A stretch of DNA of 64,000 nt from Bradyrhizobium sp. CSS354. GTDB lineage: Bacteria > Pseudomonadota > Alphaproteobacteria > Rhizobiales > Xanthobacteraceae. Every line of letters begins with the position of its first letter. Positions within the stretch are counted from its first letter, which is position 1. Positions 8,571 to 17,570 of the stretch are shown here, one piece after another. The position numbers were made by a program, and so were the translations under genes. Below the pieces are notes generated by a model. That model saw nothing but the letters and a program-made list of their open reading frames with translations, was not told the origin of the DNA and searched no databases. The stretch is from assembly GCF_029051725.1 (NCBI RefSeq), contig NZ_JAACFU010000008.1, positions 124,001 through 188,000 of the forward strand, written 5' to 3'.

Positions 8571-10175
8571 CTAGATCGGCACGCTCTGCGGCCGCTTCCA
8601 CCGCACCCACCAGGCCACGATCAGCCGGGTCAGGGTGAAGGCGGTGAACACCGTGGTGATGATGCCGATTCCGAGCGTCACGGCGAAGCCGCGCACCGGA
8701 CCGGTGCCGATGTAGAACAGCACCGCGGCAGCAATGAAGGTGGTGATGTTGGAATCGAGGATGGTCGCCAGCGCCCGCTTGAAACCGGCATCGATCGCCG
8801 AGATCGCGTTGCGGCCGCCACGCAATTCCTCGCGGATGCGCTCGTAGATCAGCACGTTGGAATCGACCGCGATGCCGACGGTGAGCACGATGCCGGCGAT
8901 GCCGGGCAGCGTCAGCGTCGCGTTGAGCAGCGACAAGAGTCCGAAGATCATGGCCACGTTGATGGCCACCGCAATGTTGGCGAACACGCCGAACAGGCGG
9001 TAGGTCAAAAGCATGAAGATGATGACCAGGATCGAGCCGACGTAAGCCGCGAGCTCGCCCTTCTCGATCGAGTCCTGGCCGAGGCCCGGACCGACGGTGC
9101 GTTCCTCGACCACCGTGAGCGGTGCCGGCAGCGCGCCGGCGCGCAGCAGGATCGCGAGATCGTTGGCCGATTGCACGGTGAAATTGCCGGATATCTGGCC
9201 CTGTCCGCCGGTGATCGGTTCGCGGATCACGGGCGCCGAGATGACCTTGTTGTCGAGCACGATCGCGAAAGGCAGCCCGACGTTCTCTTGCGTGGCCTGC
9301 GAGAACTTGCGCGCACCCGACGTATTGAACTTGAAGCTCACGACGGGTTCACTGGTGCGCTGGTCAAAGCTCGCCTGGGCATCGGTCAGATCGCCGCCGG
9401 CGACCAGCACCTGCTTCTTGACCACATAGGGCGTGGGCGGCGGCGACGCGCTCATCAGAAGCTCGGATTCCGGCGGCAAACGTCCCTGCTGCGCCTGATC
9501 GGGCGGCACGGACGCATCAACCATGCGGAATTCCATCTTCGCGGTCTTGCCCAGCAATTCCTTCAGACGGGTCGGGTCCTGGAGGCCGGGGACCTGCACC
9601 AGGATGCGGTCGTTGCCCTGGCGCTGGATGACGGGCTCGACGGTACCGAGTTCGTTGACGCGGCGTTCGACGATCTGGATCGACTGCTCGATGGTCTTGC
9701 GCATGCGGTCGAGCATCGCGGCCTGCGGGATGGTAAGGCGGATCACGCCGCCGCCGGCGTCAGTCACCTCCAGGTCGCGCTGACCGCTGGATCCGACCAG
9801 TCCGCCCAGCGGCTGGGACAGCTCGCGCAGCTTAGCGAGCGCAGGCTGCAGGTCGGATTCCTTGGTGATCCGAACCTCGGCCGCGTCGTTGCGCAGGGTG
9901 ACGCCGCCGGTGAAGCCGATCTTGGCATCGCGCAGCGTCCGGCGAACGTCGTCGCGGACCTGGTCGAGCCTTTCCTTCTTCACATAGTTGCCGTCGACCT
10001 CGAGCAGCAGATAGGAGCCGCCTTGGAGATCGAGGCCGAGCACGAGCCGACGCTGCGCCCAGGCGGGCCAGGTCTTGACCTGCGCTTCGGGAAAGAAGTT
10101 CGGGACCGCGCAGAGGCACACGATCAGCGCCGTCAGGATAATCCCGAGCGCCTTCCACCGCGTGAAATACAACAT
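8571..10175 (-). CDS. secD: Protein translocase subunit SecD
   Basis: Partner of SecF in the SecDF-YajC complex. The sequence shows TM1 (residues about 8-27), the P1-domain motif GLDLQGGSYLLLEVDG, a large periplasmic region, and the C-terminal RND-like membrane block with VGIAVDSNVLIYERIREELR and TFIAAAVLFYIGTGPVRGFA. At 534 aa it has the normal alphaproteobacterial length. It is transcribed yajC-secD-secF, with 47 bp from the end of yajC. Confidence 0.95.
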   Translation of the reverse strand: MLYFTRWKALGIILTALIVCLCAVPNFFPEAQVKTWPAWAQRRLVLGLDLQGGSYLLLEVDGNYVKKERLDQVRDDVRRTLRDAKIGFTGGVTLRNDAAEVRITKESDLQPALAKLRELSQPLGGLVGSSGQRDLEVTDAGGGVIRLTIPQAAMLDRMRKTIEQSIQIVERRVNELGTVEPVIQRQGNDRILVQVPGLQDPTRLKELLGKTAKMEFRMVDASVPPDQAQQGRLPPESELLMSASPPPTPYVVKKQVLVAGGDLTDAQASFDQRTSEPVVSFKFNTSGARKFSQATQENVGLPFAIVLDNKVISAPVIREPITGGQGQISGNFTVQSANDLAILLRAGALPAPLTVVEERTVGPGLGQDSIEKGELAAYVGSILVIIFMLLTYRLFGVFANIAVAINVAMIFGLLSLLNATLTLPGIAGIVLTVGIAVDSNVLIYERIREELRGGRNAISAIDAGFKRALATILDSNITTFIAAAVLFYIGTGPVRGFAVTLGIGIITTVFTAFTLTRLIVAWWVRWKRPQSVPI

Positions 10176-10222
10176 CGACTGGACCTGTCAGATCAGGAGA
10201 TTTGAGAGACTCGCGGAAGCAC

Positions 10223-10588
10223 TCACTTCGACGCGGCGTCTTCCTTGGCGCTTTCCTTGGATTCCTTGGCCGGCTCGCCCTTGGCGCGCACGCCGGAGAC
10301 CATCGAGCGCATCTGCCGCACGCGCACGCCGTCGGCGATCTCGAATTCGATCTGGTCGTCGTCGACGACCTTGGTAACCTTGCCGACGAGACCGCCCGAG
10401 GTCACGACGGTGTCGCCGCGGCGGATGTTCTTCACGAGGTCAGCGTGGTCACGGACCTTCTTCTGCTGCGGACGCAGAATCAGGAAGTACATGATCACGA
10501 AGATCAGGGCGAACGGCAGCAGCGACATCAACATGCCGCTGGTGTCGCCGGCGCCCGCAGCCTGGGCATACGCAGGGGTAATCAGCAT
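10223..10588 (-). CDS. yajC: Preprotein translocase subunit YajC
   Basis: Small membrane protein of 121 aa with one helix (MSLLPFALIFVIMYFLILRP) followed by the invariant QQKK and a cytoplasmic domain (VKNIRRGDTVVTSGGLVGKV). It associates with SecDF and AcrB-type pumps. As first gene of the yajC-secDF run it faces the DUF815 gene divergently, and the 180-bp gap must carry promoters for both. The C-terminal tail is Lys/Glu/Ala-rich and low in complexity. Confidence 0.93.
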   Translation of the reverse strand: MLITPAYAQAAGAGDTSGMLMSLLPFALIFVIMYFLILRPQQKKVRDHADLVKNIRRGDTVVTSGGLVGKVTKVVDDDQIEFEIADGVRVRQMRSMVSGVRAKGEPAKESKESAKEDAASK

Positions 10589-10768
10589 TCGGACGATCCT
10601 CGTGAGAACGGGGGAAAACCGGTCAGGCCCAAATGGCGACCGGTTCGGTCAAATTCGCGCGGACTATAGCGGCCATTGCCCCAATTGCAACGCTGCCAGA
10701 CCGCCCTTTTAGCCACCTTGCGGCGCGCGCTCAGGCCCGATAAGGCTGCATTCTCAGGAACTTCGGAC

Positions 10769-11785
10769 ATGCCCCAAAAACCAAGCAAAAGCCCGGCCGG
10801 CAAAGGCCCCCGCACCCCTGCCACGAAGCCAGCCCGCGTCGCGGCAAAACGTCCCAAGGCGGCCCTCAAAGCGGCTTCCAAGACGATTTCCAAGACGACT
10901 TCCAAGGCCAACCAAAACGTCTCCCAGGAGCGCATCGTTCGCGCGCTGGAGATGATCGCGGCGCACCTCTCCGCTCAAGGCAAGCCCGCCGTCGAACGCG
11001 AGACGTTCAAGCAGGCGGATGCTTTCGTCTGGCACCCGGACGGCCGCCTTGCGGCGGTGCCGCGCGTCAGTCGCGTCGAACTGTTCCTGCTCAAGGGCGT
11101 CGACCGGATGCGCGACATCCTGATGGAGAACACCGAGCGTTTCGCCAACGGATTGCCCGCCAACAACGCGCTGCTCTGGGGCGCACGCGGCATGGGCAAG
11201 TCGTCGCTGGTGAAAGCAGCGCATGCCAGCATCAACGCGGAGCGCAAACCGGCCGACAGACTGAAGCTGATCGAGATTCATCGCGAGGACATCGAGAGCC
11301 TGCCCGCCCTCATGGAGCAGCTTCGCGCCTCGTCCTTCCGCTTCATCGTGTTCTGCGACGATCTCTCCTTCGACGGCAACGATGCATCCTACAAATCGCT
11401 CAAGGCGGTGCTCGAAGGTGGCATCGAGGGTCGGCCGGAGAACGTCATCCTCTACGCCACCTCCAACCGCCGCCATCTGCTGGCGCGCGAGATGATCGAG
11501 AACGAACGCTCGACCGCGATCAATCCCGGCGAAGCCGTCGAGGAGAAGGTCTCGCTGTCGGATCGCTTTGGCCTATGGCTCGGCTTCCACCGCTGCAGCC
11601 AGGACGAATATCTCGCCATGGTGCGGGGCTATTGCAGCCATTTCGGCGTCAAGGTCGACGATAATGCGCTGGAGCGCGAGGCACTCGAATGGTCAACGAC
11701 GCGCGGCTCGCGCTCGGGCCGGGTCGCCTGGCAGTTCGTGCAGGAGCTTGCGGGACGGCTCGGCGTGAAGCTGGCGGCGACGTAG
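10769..11785 (+). CDS. DUF815-family ATP-binding protein
   Basis: P-loop ATPase of 338 aa. Walker A is GARGMGKSSLVKAA at about residues 138-151 and Walker B is RFIVFCDDLSFDG at about 190. The sensor segment ATSNRRHLLAREM and a C-terminal lid domain follow. The first 45 residues are a basic, low-complexity tail (repeated SKTTSK-type units) and vary in such proteins. The ATG at 10769 has AGGAA upstream, and the open frame before it runs into the divergent yajC promoter region. Cellular role unknown. Confidence 0.85.
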   Translation: MPQKPSKSPAGKGPRTPATKPARVAAKRPKAALKAASKTISKTTSKANQNVSQERIVRALEMIAAHLSAQGKPAVERETFKQADAFVWHPDGRLAAVPRVSRVELFLLKGVDRMRDILMENTERFANGLPANNALLWGARGMGKSSLVKAAHASINAERKPADRLKLIEIHREDIESLPALMEQLRASSFRFIVFCDDLSFDGNDASYKSLKAVLEGGIEGRPENVILYATSNRRHLLAREMIENERSTAINPGEAVEEKVSLSDRFGLWLGFHRCSQDEYLAMVRGYCSHFGVKVDDNALEREALEWSTTRGSRSGRVAWQFVQELAGRLGVKLAAT

Positions 11786-11810
11786 CGGGAGCTGTAGCCG
11801 CACTCACAAT

Positions 11811-11913
11811 TGTCATTCCCCGCGCAGGCGGGGAATCCAGTATTCCAGAGACGGTTTTGATCGATCGAGACGCTGCGGCGTACTGGGTCGCCCGGTCAGG
11901 CCGTGCGACGACA
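11811..11913. repeat. Interspersed palindromic repeat, family A, copy 1
   Basis: Begins TGTCATTCCCCGCGCAGGC, carries the core GGAATCCAGTATTCCAGAGAC and a CTGCGGCGTACTGG block, and ends in a degenerate GACGACAC. The same modules recur at 17437-17556. It lies between the DUF815 gene and the convergent LysM/M23 gene. The element is intergenic and palindromic and contains no gene. Confidence 0.75.
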
Positions 11914-11948
11914 CCGCGTTTGTTGCGATGGCGCGCCCGACTTCAGGC

Positions 11949-13337
11949 TCACGCCCCGTTCAGGAATTGAAGCGGGTCAACCGGGCTCGATCCCTTACGG
12001 ATCTCGAAGTGGAGCTGCGGCGACGCCACCTCCCCGGATTGACCCGACTTGGCAATGACCTGACCGCGCTTGATGGTATCGCCGCGCTTCACCATCAGCT
12101 CACTCGCATGGGCATATGCGGTGACGTAGCCGTTGGAGTGCCGAACCAGGACGAGATTGCCATAACCTTTCAGCTCGTTGCCGGAATAGGCAACGACACC
12201 GTCTTCAGCCGCCTTGACCGGCGTACCCTCGGGCACCGCAAGATTGATGCCGTCGTTGGACTTGCCATTGGTCTTGGCGCCGTAGCTCGTGACCACCTTG
12301 CCACGCACCGGCCAGCGGAAAGTCGGCAACGCGCTGGTGGTCTCCGCAGCTTTCGCCGGAGCTTCCGCGGCCTTCTCCTCGACATTGGCCGTGGCCTGGG
12401 CCAGGCGCGCGCTTTGCACCGGCGCGACGGCCGCCATTTTGGTGGCGGGCGCAGGCGCGGCCGCAACGGGCTGCAGCGTCCCCGCGACGGGAGCGGCTCC
12501 GACCGGAGCCGCGGCAAGCGGTGCTGCGACAGCGGCGGTCTTGGCGCCGGGCACGGCCAGCCTGGTGCCGAGCTTGAGCTTTGCAGAGGGATCGAGGCGG
12601 TTGGCGCGGGCCAATTCGGCCGCCGAGATATGGTTCTTGCGGGCAATGCTGGCGAGCGTGTCGCCGTGGTTCACGAAGTGCGTGCTTGACGGCGCGGCAA
12701 CGGCCGCAACCGGCCTCGCGGCAGGCGCCAGCGCCGGGGCAGCGGCGACGGGAGCCATGAGCGGCGCGGGCGCGGCGGCCGTAGCCGGGTGCGGGATGAT
12801 CAGTTGCTGGCCGGGCGAGAGCGCGCGCGGCCCCTTATAACCGTTGGCGGCGAGGATCGCCTGCGGCGTGACGCGATAGCGTTTGGCAAGCAGGTCGAGC
12901 GTATCGCTGGTGCCGACGATGATCTTGGTTCCACCGACCGGCTGGGCGGCTGCAACCGAGCGCGGCGGCACGGTGGCCGTGGTCTCGAGGTGCGGCTGCG
13001 CCGGGGGTGCGTAGGAGCCGACACCGCGGCCGCCTCCGGACACGCCGCCTGCGGCAACGGGATAGGATTGCGGCGCGGACACCGCCGGCGGCAAAGGCTG
13101 CGACTGATAATAACCGGGCTGCGTCTGCGGCCGCGAATATTGCGGCAATTCACGCTGCGGCGGCGGTGCCTGCTGCACCGAACCGGTCGATTCCTGCGCG
13201 AAGGGATTGGAGAAGTTCGACTGGGACATGCGCGACGACATGTCGGCGCTGCACCCTGCGAAGCTGAAGGAGATCAGCGCCAGCACCGCGACCTGCGGCA
13301 CACGGCGCGAGTAAAGCAACTCGGCGGCAACGGACAT
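11949..13337 (-). CDS. LysM/M23 lipoprotein, NlpD/EnvC-like LytM factor
   Basis: Outer-envelope lipoprotein of 462 aa. The signal ends in the lipobox FAGC (Cys29). Two LysM domains (about 137-182 and 219-263) should bind peptidoglycan. A long Ala/Pro linker leads to an M23 domain at about 345-458. The M23 zinc site looks degenerate: the first HxxxD motif reads NDGIN (361-365) and the HxH motif reads QLH (441-443), though H410 is kept. Such proteins activate cell-wall amidases rather than cut. Position downstream of surE and pcm parallels the E. coli surE-pcm-nlpD order. Confidence 0.88.
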   Translation of the reverse strand: MSVAAELLYSRRVPQVAVLALISFSFAGCSADMSSRMSQSNFSNPFAQESTGSVQQAPPPQRELPQYSRPQTQPGYYQSQPLPPAVSAPQSYPVAAGGVSGGGRGVGSYAPPAQPHLETTATVPPRSVAAAQPVGGTKIIVGTSDTLDLLAKRYRVTPQAILAANGYKGPRALSPGQQLIIPHPATAAAPAPLMAPVAAAPALAPAARPVAAVAAPSSTHFVNHGDTLASIARKNHISAAELARANRLDPSAKLKLGTRLAVPGAKTAAVAAPLAAAPVGAAPVAGTLQPVAAAPAPATKMAAVAPVQSARLAQATANVEEKAAEAPAKAAETTSALPTFRWPVRGKVVTSYGAKTNGKSNDGINLAVPEGTPVKAAEDGVVAYSGNELKGYGNLVLVRHSNGYVTAYAHASELMVKRGDTIKRGQVIAKSGQSGEVASPQLHFEIRKGSSPVDPLQFLNGA

Positions 13338-13446
13338 GGTTACTCACTCGTACGCAACAGAACTGGTGTTTTAAGTAAACACGCGCCGAGTAAATAACGG
13401 CTTAACCCTCCCAATAAGATGTTGGCAGCACAGCCAATCCGGAATT

Positions 13447-14097
13447 CTACAGCTCCCGCGCCACGCCGGGCAGCGCCGGCACGAACCGGACCTCGACGAG
13501 TTCCTTGCGCTCGATCCCGGCTTCGGTTCGGCTCAGGCGGATCAGCGTCTGCACGCCCTGATGCGGGCCGACGGGCGCTATCAGGATGCCGCCCACCTCC
13601 AGCCGTTCGACCAGGTTGTCCGGCAGCTGCTCCATCGCGGCCGTGACGATGATGCGGTCGAACGGTCCGATATTGGGAGGCAGATTAAGCCCGTCGCCCA
13701 GCATCACCTCGACATTGTGATAGTTGAGTTTTTCAAGCCTGATACGTGCGGCTTCGGCAAGCTTGCGATAGCGCTCGACCGTCAACACCTGGCCGGCGAG
13801 CCGCGACAGCACCGCCGCCTGATAGCCCGAGCCGGCGCCGATCTCGAGCACGCGGTGCTTCTTCTGAAGCTGGAGCTGCTCGGTCATGTAGGCGACGACG
13901 AAGGGCTGGCTGATGGTCTGCCCGCAGGCGATCGGCAGCGCACTGTCGCGATAGGCGCCGTCGCGATCGGCGTCGTCGACGAATTGATCGCGCGGCACCT
14001 CCTCCATGGCCCGCAGGACCGCCTGGTCGCTGATGCCCCGACGCCTCAGCGTGAGCTGAAACATCATCTTTTCCGGCGGGTGCTGATGGGAGGTCAT
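13447..14097 (-). CDS. pcm: Protein-L-isoaspartate O-methyltransferase
   Basis: Repairs isoaspartyl residues in ageing proteins with SAM. SAM-binding motif I is VLEIGAGSGYQAAVLSRLAG. The SQPFVVAYMTEQL segment carries the usual substrate-binding residues, and motif III is FDRIIVTAAMEQLP. The ATG at 14097 (MTSHQHPPEK) gives 216 aa, the normal length. The frame is open to 14175 but that extension is basic and non-conserved. A response-regulator gene on the other strand separates it from surE. Confidence 0.92.
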   Translation of the reverse strand: MTSHQHPPEKMMFQLTLRRRGISDQAVLRAMEEVPRDQFVDDADRDGAYRDSALPIACGQTISQPFVVAYMTEQLQLQKKHRVLEIGAGSGYQAAVLSRLAGQVLTVERYRKLAEAARIRLEKLNYHNVEVMLGDGLNLPPNIGPFDRIIVTAAMEQLPDNLVERLEVGGILIAPVGPHQGVQTLIRLSRTEAGIERKELVEVRFVPALPGVAREL

Positions 14098-14323
14098 TGC
14101 CTGCTTGCGCTGTCTTTTGGTGTCCGGGACGCCAACCTGGGCCGCGAGATTCTTGTTCCGGCTTCGGGAACCCATGATAGGCTTCGGATGGCGTAGTTGA
14201 CCACAAATTGGCTTGCAACGGGCGAGCCGCGACGGCCATTTTCAGGCATCCGTTCGTCGAAACGCGCATTGCGTCGATTCGTGTTATCTGCGAACGTTTT
14301 TGGCAATGGGCAAGGACTCGACC

Positions 14324-14695
14324 ATGACTGCGACGGGGCTTACCGGCCGCTCTGTATTCCTCGTCGAAGACGAGGTGATGATCAGGATGATGGTCGCGGA
14401 CATGCTCGAAGAGCTTGGCTACAAGATCGCAGCCGAGGCTGGCGACATCACCGAAGCCATGCGGCTCGCCCAGGCAACCGAGTTCGACATCGCTATTCTC
14501 GACGTCAACGTCAACGGCAAGGTCATCTCGCCGGTCGCCGATGTCATCAAGGCGAAGGGCTGCCCGTTCATCTTCGCCACCGGATACGGTTCCTCCGGCC
14601 TGCCCGAGCAGTACCGCGATCGGCCGGCGCTTCAGAAGCCGTTTCAGCTCGATGCCCTCGGCAAGACCATCGAAGCCGCGCTTCGCGGCGGCTAG
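14324..14695 (+). CDS. Stand-alone response regulator receiver
   Basis: CheY-like single receiver domain of 123 aa. The acidic pair is in FLVEDEVMIRMM, the phosphoacceptor is D60 in IAILDVNVNG, and the conserved lysine is K105 in LQKPF. It has no output domain. The ATG at 14324 has AAGGA 7-8 bases upstream and is preferred over 14306. It is the only plus-strand gene within a run of minus-strand genes, and its stop abuts the surE stop. No cognate kinase is adjacent. Confidence 0.87.
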   Translation: MTATGLTGRSVFLVEDEVMIRMMVADMLEELGYKIAAEAGDITEAMRLAQATEFDIAILDVNVNGKVISPVADVIKAKGCPFIFATGYGSSGLPEQYRDRPALQKPFQLDALGKTIEAALRGG

Positions 14696-14696
14696 G

Positions 14697-15464
14697 CTAC
14701 TTCAGCGTCGCACTCAACGCCTCGGAAAACGCCTCGTTGGTCCGGTCGAGCCTGAGCGGCGTGACGGAGACGTAGCGTTCGCGGAGCGCCGCGAGATCGG
14801 TGCCATCGGCCGGCGTATCCATCATCGCGGTGCGCTCGAAGCCGATCCAGAAATAGGGATTTCCACGGCCGTCCCTGCGCTCGTCGATCTTGAGGAATCC
14901 GAGATTGCGCTTGCCCTGCCGGGTCACGCGGATGCCCAGCACATCCTCCGGCGCGCAGGCCGGGAAGTTGACGTTGATGACGGTGTCCTTTGGGATCCCG
15001 GCGGCGATCACCTTGCGCAGGATGCCGGCCCCGAATTTACGCGCGGTGTCCCACAGCGGCCGGTCGCGGGTCTCGACGCTGAATTCCTGCGACAGCGCGA
15101 ACGACGGCAGCCCCAGGATGGTGCCTTCCAGCGCGCCGGCGATGGTGCCGGAATAGACCACGTCCTCGGCGACGTTGCGGCCCTTGTTGACGCCGGACAG
15201 CACGACATCGGGCAGCTTGGCGCCGAGGATGTGGCGCGCGCCCATGATGACGCAGTCGGTCGGCGTGCCGCGCACCGCGAAATGCCGCGGACCGACCTCG
15301 CGCAGGCGCAGCGGATCGTTCAGCGACAGCGAATGCGACACGCCGGACTGGTCGAGCTCAGGCGCGACCACCCAGACGTCATCGGACAATGCGCGCGCGA
15401 TCTCCTCCAGGACCTTGAGGCCGGGGGCGTGGATGCCGTCGTCATTGGTGCAGAGAATGCGCAT
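14697..15464 (-). CDS. surE: 5'/3'-nucleotidase SurE
   Basis: Metal-dependent survival phosphatase (5'/3'-nucleotidase, exopolyphosphatase) of 255 aa. The catalytic acidic motif CTNDDGIHAPGL is at the N-terminus. VSGVNKGRNVAEDVVYSGTIAGALEG carries the rest of the metal site and phosphate-binding residues. Together with pcm and the LysM/M23 gene it forms the stationary-phase surE-pcm-nlpD type cluster. Confidence 0.95.
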   Translation of the reverse strand: MRILCTNDDGIHAPGLKVLEEIARALSDDVWVVAPELDQSGVSHSLSLNDPLRLREVGPRHFAVRGTPTDCVIMGARHILGAKLPDVVLSGVNKGRNVAEDVVYSGTIAGALEGTILGLPSFALSQEFSVETRDRPLWDTARKFGAGILRKVIAAGIPKDTVINVNFPACAPEDVLGIRVTRQGKRNLGFLKIDERRDGRGNPYFWIGFERTAMMDTPADGTDLAALRERYVSVTPLRLDRTNEAFSEALSATLK

Positions 15465-15568
15465 GGGAAAGGTCGATTCCTGAAGCGGGTCTGAGCCGTC
15501 TTATCCGGCCGGGCCCGATCAGGCAAACCGGCCGACCGGGAGCGGCCCCCCGTTGCCGGCTTGGCTGG

Positions 15569-15931
15569 CTACCGGCGAACGCGCCATTGCGGCAGAAAGC
15601 GCGCCAACCGGCCCTCCGCATGCAATTTCATTGCCGGCACGACCGGGCTCACGATTGGAGCCGCGATGACGCCGAGCGCCTCCAGCTGTGCGACGAACGG
15701 GTCCGCCACCGGCGCCTGCGGAAAGCGCTCGCGTGCCAGCGTCAGTGCCTGGTCGAAATCCACGGCATTCACACCGGGCTTGGCCCGCCGGCTCTGGACC
15801 AGATCGTCGTCCCAGAGCCGCGTGATCTCGATGTCGAGCACGCCACGCAGCCGCTGATCGACAGCCTGGATGCCAGCACCCGTCACCGCCCATTGTCTGC
15901 CGACCCAGAAGATGTCGCGGTGCAAGGCCAT
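15569..15931 (-). CDS. Conserved hypothetical protein between serS and surE
   Basis: A 120-aa soluble protein beginning MALHRDIFWVGRQWAVTGAG. No catalytic motif is recognised. The composition is ordinary for this genome (mixed alpha/beta, acidic patch IEITRLWDDDLVQ) and the coding frame has the expected GC-rich third positions, unlike the overlapping frame 15519-15995. The ATG at 15931 is chosen because residues before it are Pro/Arg-rich and unlikely to be native. It is co-oriented with serS and surE and so probably in their transcript. Confidence 0.65.
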   Translation of the reverse strand: MALHRDIFWVGRQWAVTGAGIQAVDQRLRGVLDIEITRLWDDDLVQSRRAKPGVNAVDFDQALTLARERFPQAPVADPFVAQLEALGVIAAPIVSPVVPAMKLHAEGRLARFLPQWRVRR

Positions 15932-16025
15932 GAACGATGGGTTCGCGTTGTCGGGTGGCCGGCAGGATAACCGGCCGCCCGATCTTCGCAACCAAACGTT
16001 TCTCCGTTTCAGATTGGCGGCACGC

Positions 16026-17357
16026 CTAGTCGCGTGCGACCACCTTCAGCCCGCCCATATAGGGCTGGAGCACGCTGGGGACCGCAATCGAGCCGTCCTC
16101 CTGCTGATAGGTCTCCATCACGGCGATCAGCGCGCGGCCGAGCGCGGTGCCGGAGCCGTTGAGCGTGTGCACGAACCGCGGCTTGCCATCGGGGCCGCGC
16201 GAGCGCGCGTCCATCCGGCGGGCCTGGAAATCGCCACACACGGAGCAGCTCGAGATCTCGCGGAATGCCCCGCCGTCGCCCTGGCCCGGCATCCAGACCT
16301 CGATGTCATAGGTTTTTTGCGACGAGAAGCCCATATCCCCGGTGCACAGCGTCATCACGCGGTAATGCAGGTCGAGCCGTCGCAGCACTTCCTCGGCACA
16401 GGCGAGCATGCGCTCGTGCTCGTCCTTGCTCGTCTCCGGCGTCGTGATCGAGACCAGTTCGACCTTGGTGAACTGGTGCTGCCGGATCATGCCTCGGGTG
16501 TCGCGCCCAGCGGCGCCCGCCTCCGCGCGAAAACACGGCGTCAGCGCGGTCAGCCGCATCGGCAGCTGCTTTTCGTCGAGGATGGATTCGCGGACGAGAT
16601 TGGTGAGCGCCACCTCCGCGGTCGGAATGATCCCGAGACGCTCGGTCCGGAGCCGCTCATGGTCGGGCGCGGCGAGCAATTCGCCCTTGATCGCCCAGAA
16701 CTGGTCGTCCTCGAACTTCGGCAATTGTCCGGTGCCAAACATGATCTCGTTGCGCACGAGCAGCGGCGGATTGATCTCGGTATAGCCGTGCTCGTCGACG
16801 TGTAGATTCAGCATGAACTGGCCGAGAGCGCGTTCGAGCCGCGCCAGCCCCTTCTTCAGCACGACAAAGCGCGCGCCGGAGAGCTTTGCCGCCGTCTCGA
16901 AGTCCATGTCACCGAGCGCGGCGCCAAGATCGTCATGGGGTTTTGGCGCGAACGCGTAGTCGCGCCTCTTGCCGAAGACATGGCGCTGCACATTACCGTG
17001 CTCGTCCACACCATCGGGCACCTCGGCGAGCGGCAGATTGGGGATCGCCGCCAGCTCCTTGGCTAGCTCGTCGTCGGCAGCCTTCGCGGTTGCCTCGAGC
17101 TCCGGCATCGTGGTCTTGAGCTCGGCGACCTCCGCCATCAGCTTTGCCGCGCGCGCCTCGTCCTTGGCCTTCTTGGCATCGCCGATTTCCTTGGAGGCCG
17201 CATTGCGCCGCGCCTGCGCCTGCTCGGAAGCCAGGATCGCCGCCCGCCGGGTCTCGTCGATCGCAAGCAGCGACGCCGACAACGGCTTCAGGCCGCGTCG
17301 TGCGAGGCCGGCGTCGAAGGCTTGCGGGTTGTCGCGGATCGATTTGATGTCGTGCAT
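16026..17357 (-). CDS. serS: Seryl-tRNA synthetase
   Basis: Class II synthetase of 443 aa. The N-terminal coiled-coil arm that grips tRNA-Ser covers about residues 25-110 (runs of Lys, Glu and Ala). Motif 2 is CFRAEAGAAGRDTRGMIRQHQF and motif 3 is ALGRALIAVMETYQQEDG. The start at 17357 (MHDIKSIRDNPQAFDAGL) matches the conserved N-terminus. The frame is open to 17414 but that would run into the upstream repeat. Confidence 0.96.
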   Translation of the reverse strand: MHDIKSIRDNPQAFDAGLARRGLKPLSASLLAIDETRRAAILASEQAQARRNAASKEIGDAKKAKDEARAAKLMAEVAELKTTMPELEATAKAADDELAKELAAIPNLPLAEVPDGVDEHGNVQRHVFGKRRDYAFAPKPHDDLGAALGDMDFETAAKLSGARFVVLKKGLARLERALGQFMLNLHVDEHGYTEINPPLLVRNEIMFGTGQLPKFEDDQFWAIKGELLAAPDHERLRTERLGIIPTAEVALTNLVRESILDEKQLPMRLTALTPCFRAEAGAAGRDTRGMIRQHQFTKVELVSITTPETSKDEHERMLACAEEVLRRLDLHYRVMTLCTGDMGFSSQKTYDIEVWMPGQGDGGAFREISSCSVCGDFQARRMDARSRGPDGKPRFVHTLNGSGTALGRALIAVMETYQQEDGSIAVPSVLQPYMGGLKVVARD

Positions 17358-17436
17358 GGCCGTGGTCCTGGGGCTTGTTGCAACCCTGCAAATCCGGGAT
17401 TTGCATTCATGCAAATGGCTGCTTCCCCTAGCACGG

Positions 17437-17556
17437 CTGTCATTGCCCGCGAAAGCGGGCGATCCAGTATTCCAGAGACATCACTGATTCCCCGATAGGC
17501 CGCGGCGTACTGTCCCCACTCCAGTGCGCAATTGCGCACAAGGCGGGGAATGACAG
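17437..17556. repeat. Interspersed palindromic repeat, family A, copy 2 (complete)
   Basis: About 120 bp bounded by inverted ends (CTGTCATTGCCCGC and GCGGGGAATGACAG, 13 of 14 matching). It contains the GATCCAGTATTCCAGAGAC and GGCCGCGGCGTACTG modules shared with 11811-11913. It lies between tatC and serS. It can fold into a long hairpin on either strand and could act as a transcription attenuator, but that is inference. Confidence 0.8.
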
Positions 17557-17570
17557 CGGAGGGTTTGCCC

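Noticed and set aside
15519..15995. 158-aa alternative frame over the serS-surE hypothetical gene
   Set aside because: Arg/Gly/Ala-rich with poor codon pattern. The 15569-15931 frame has normal composition.
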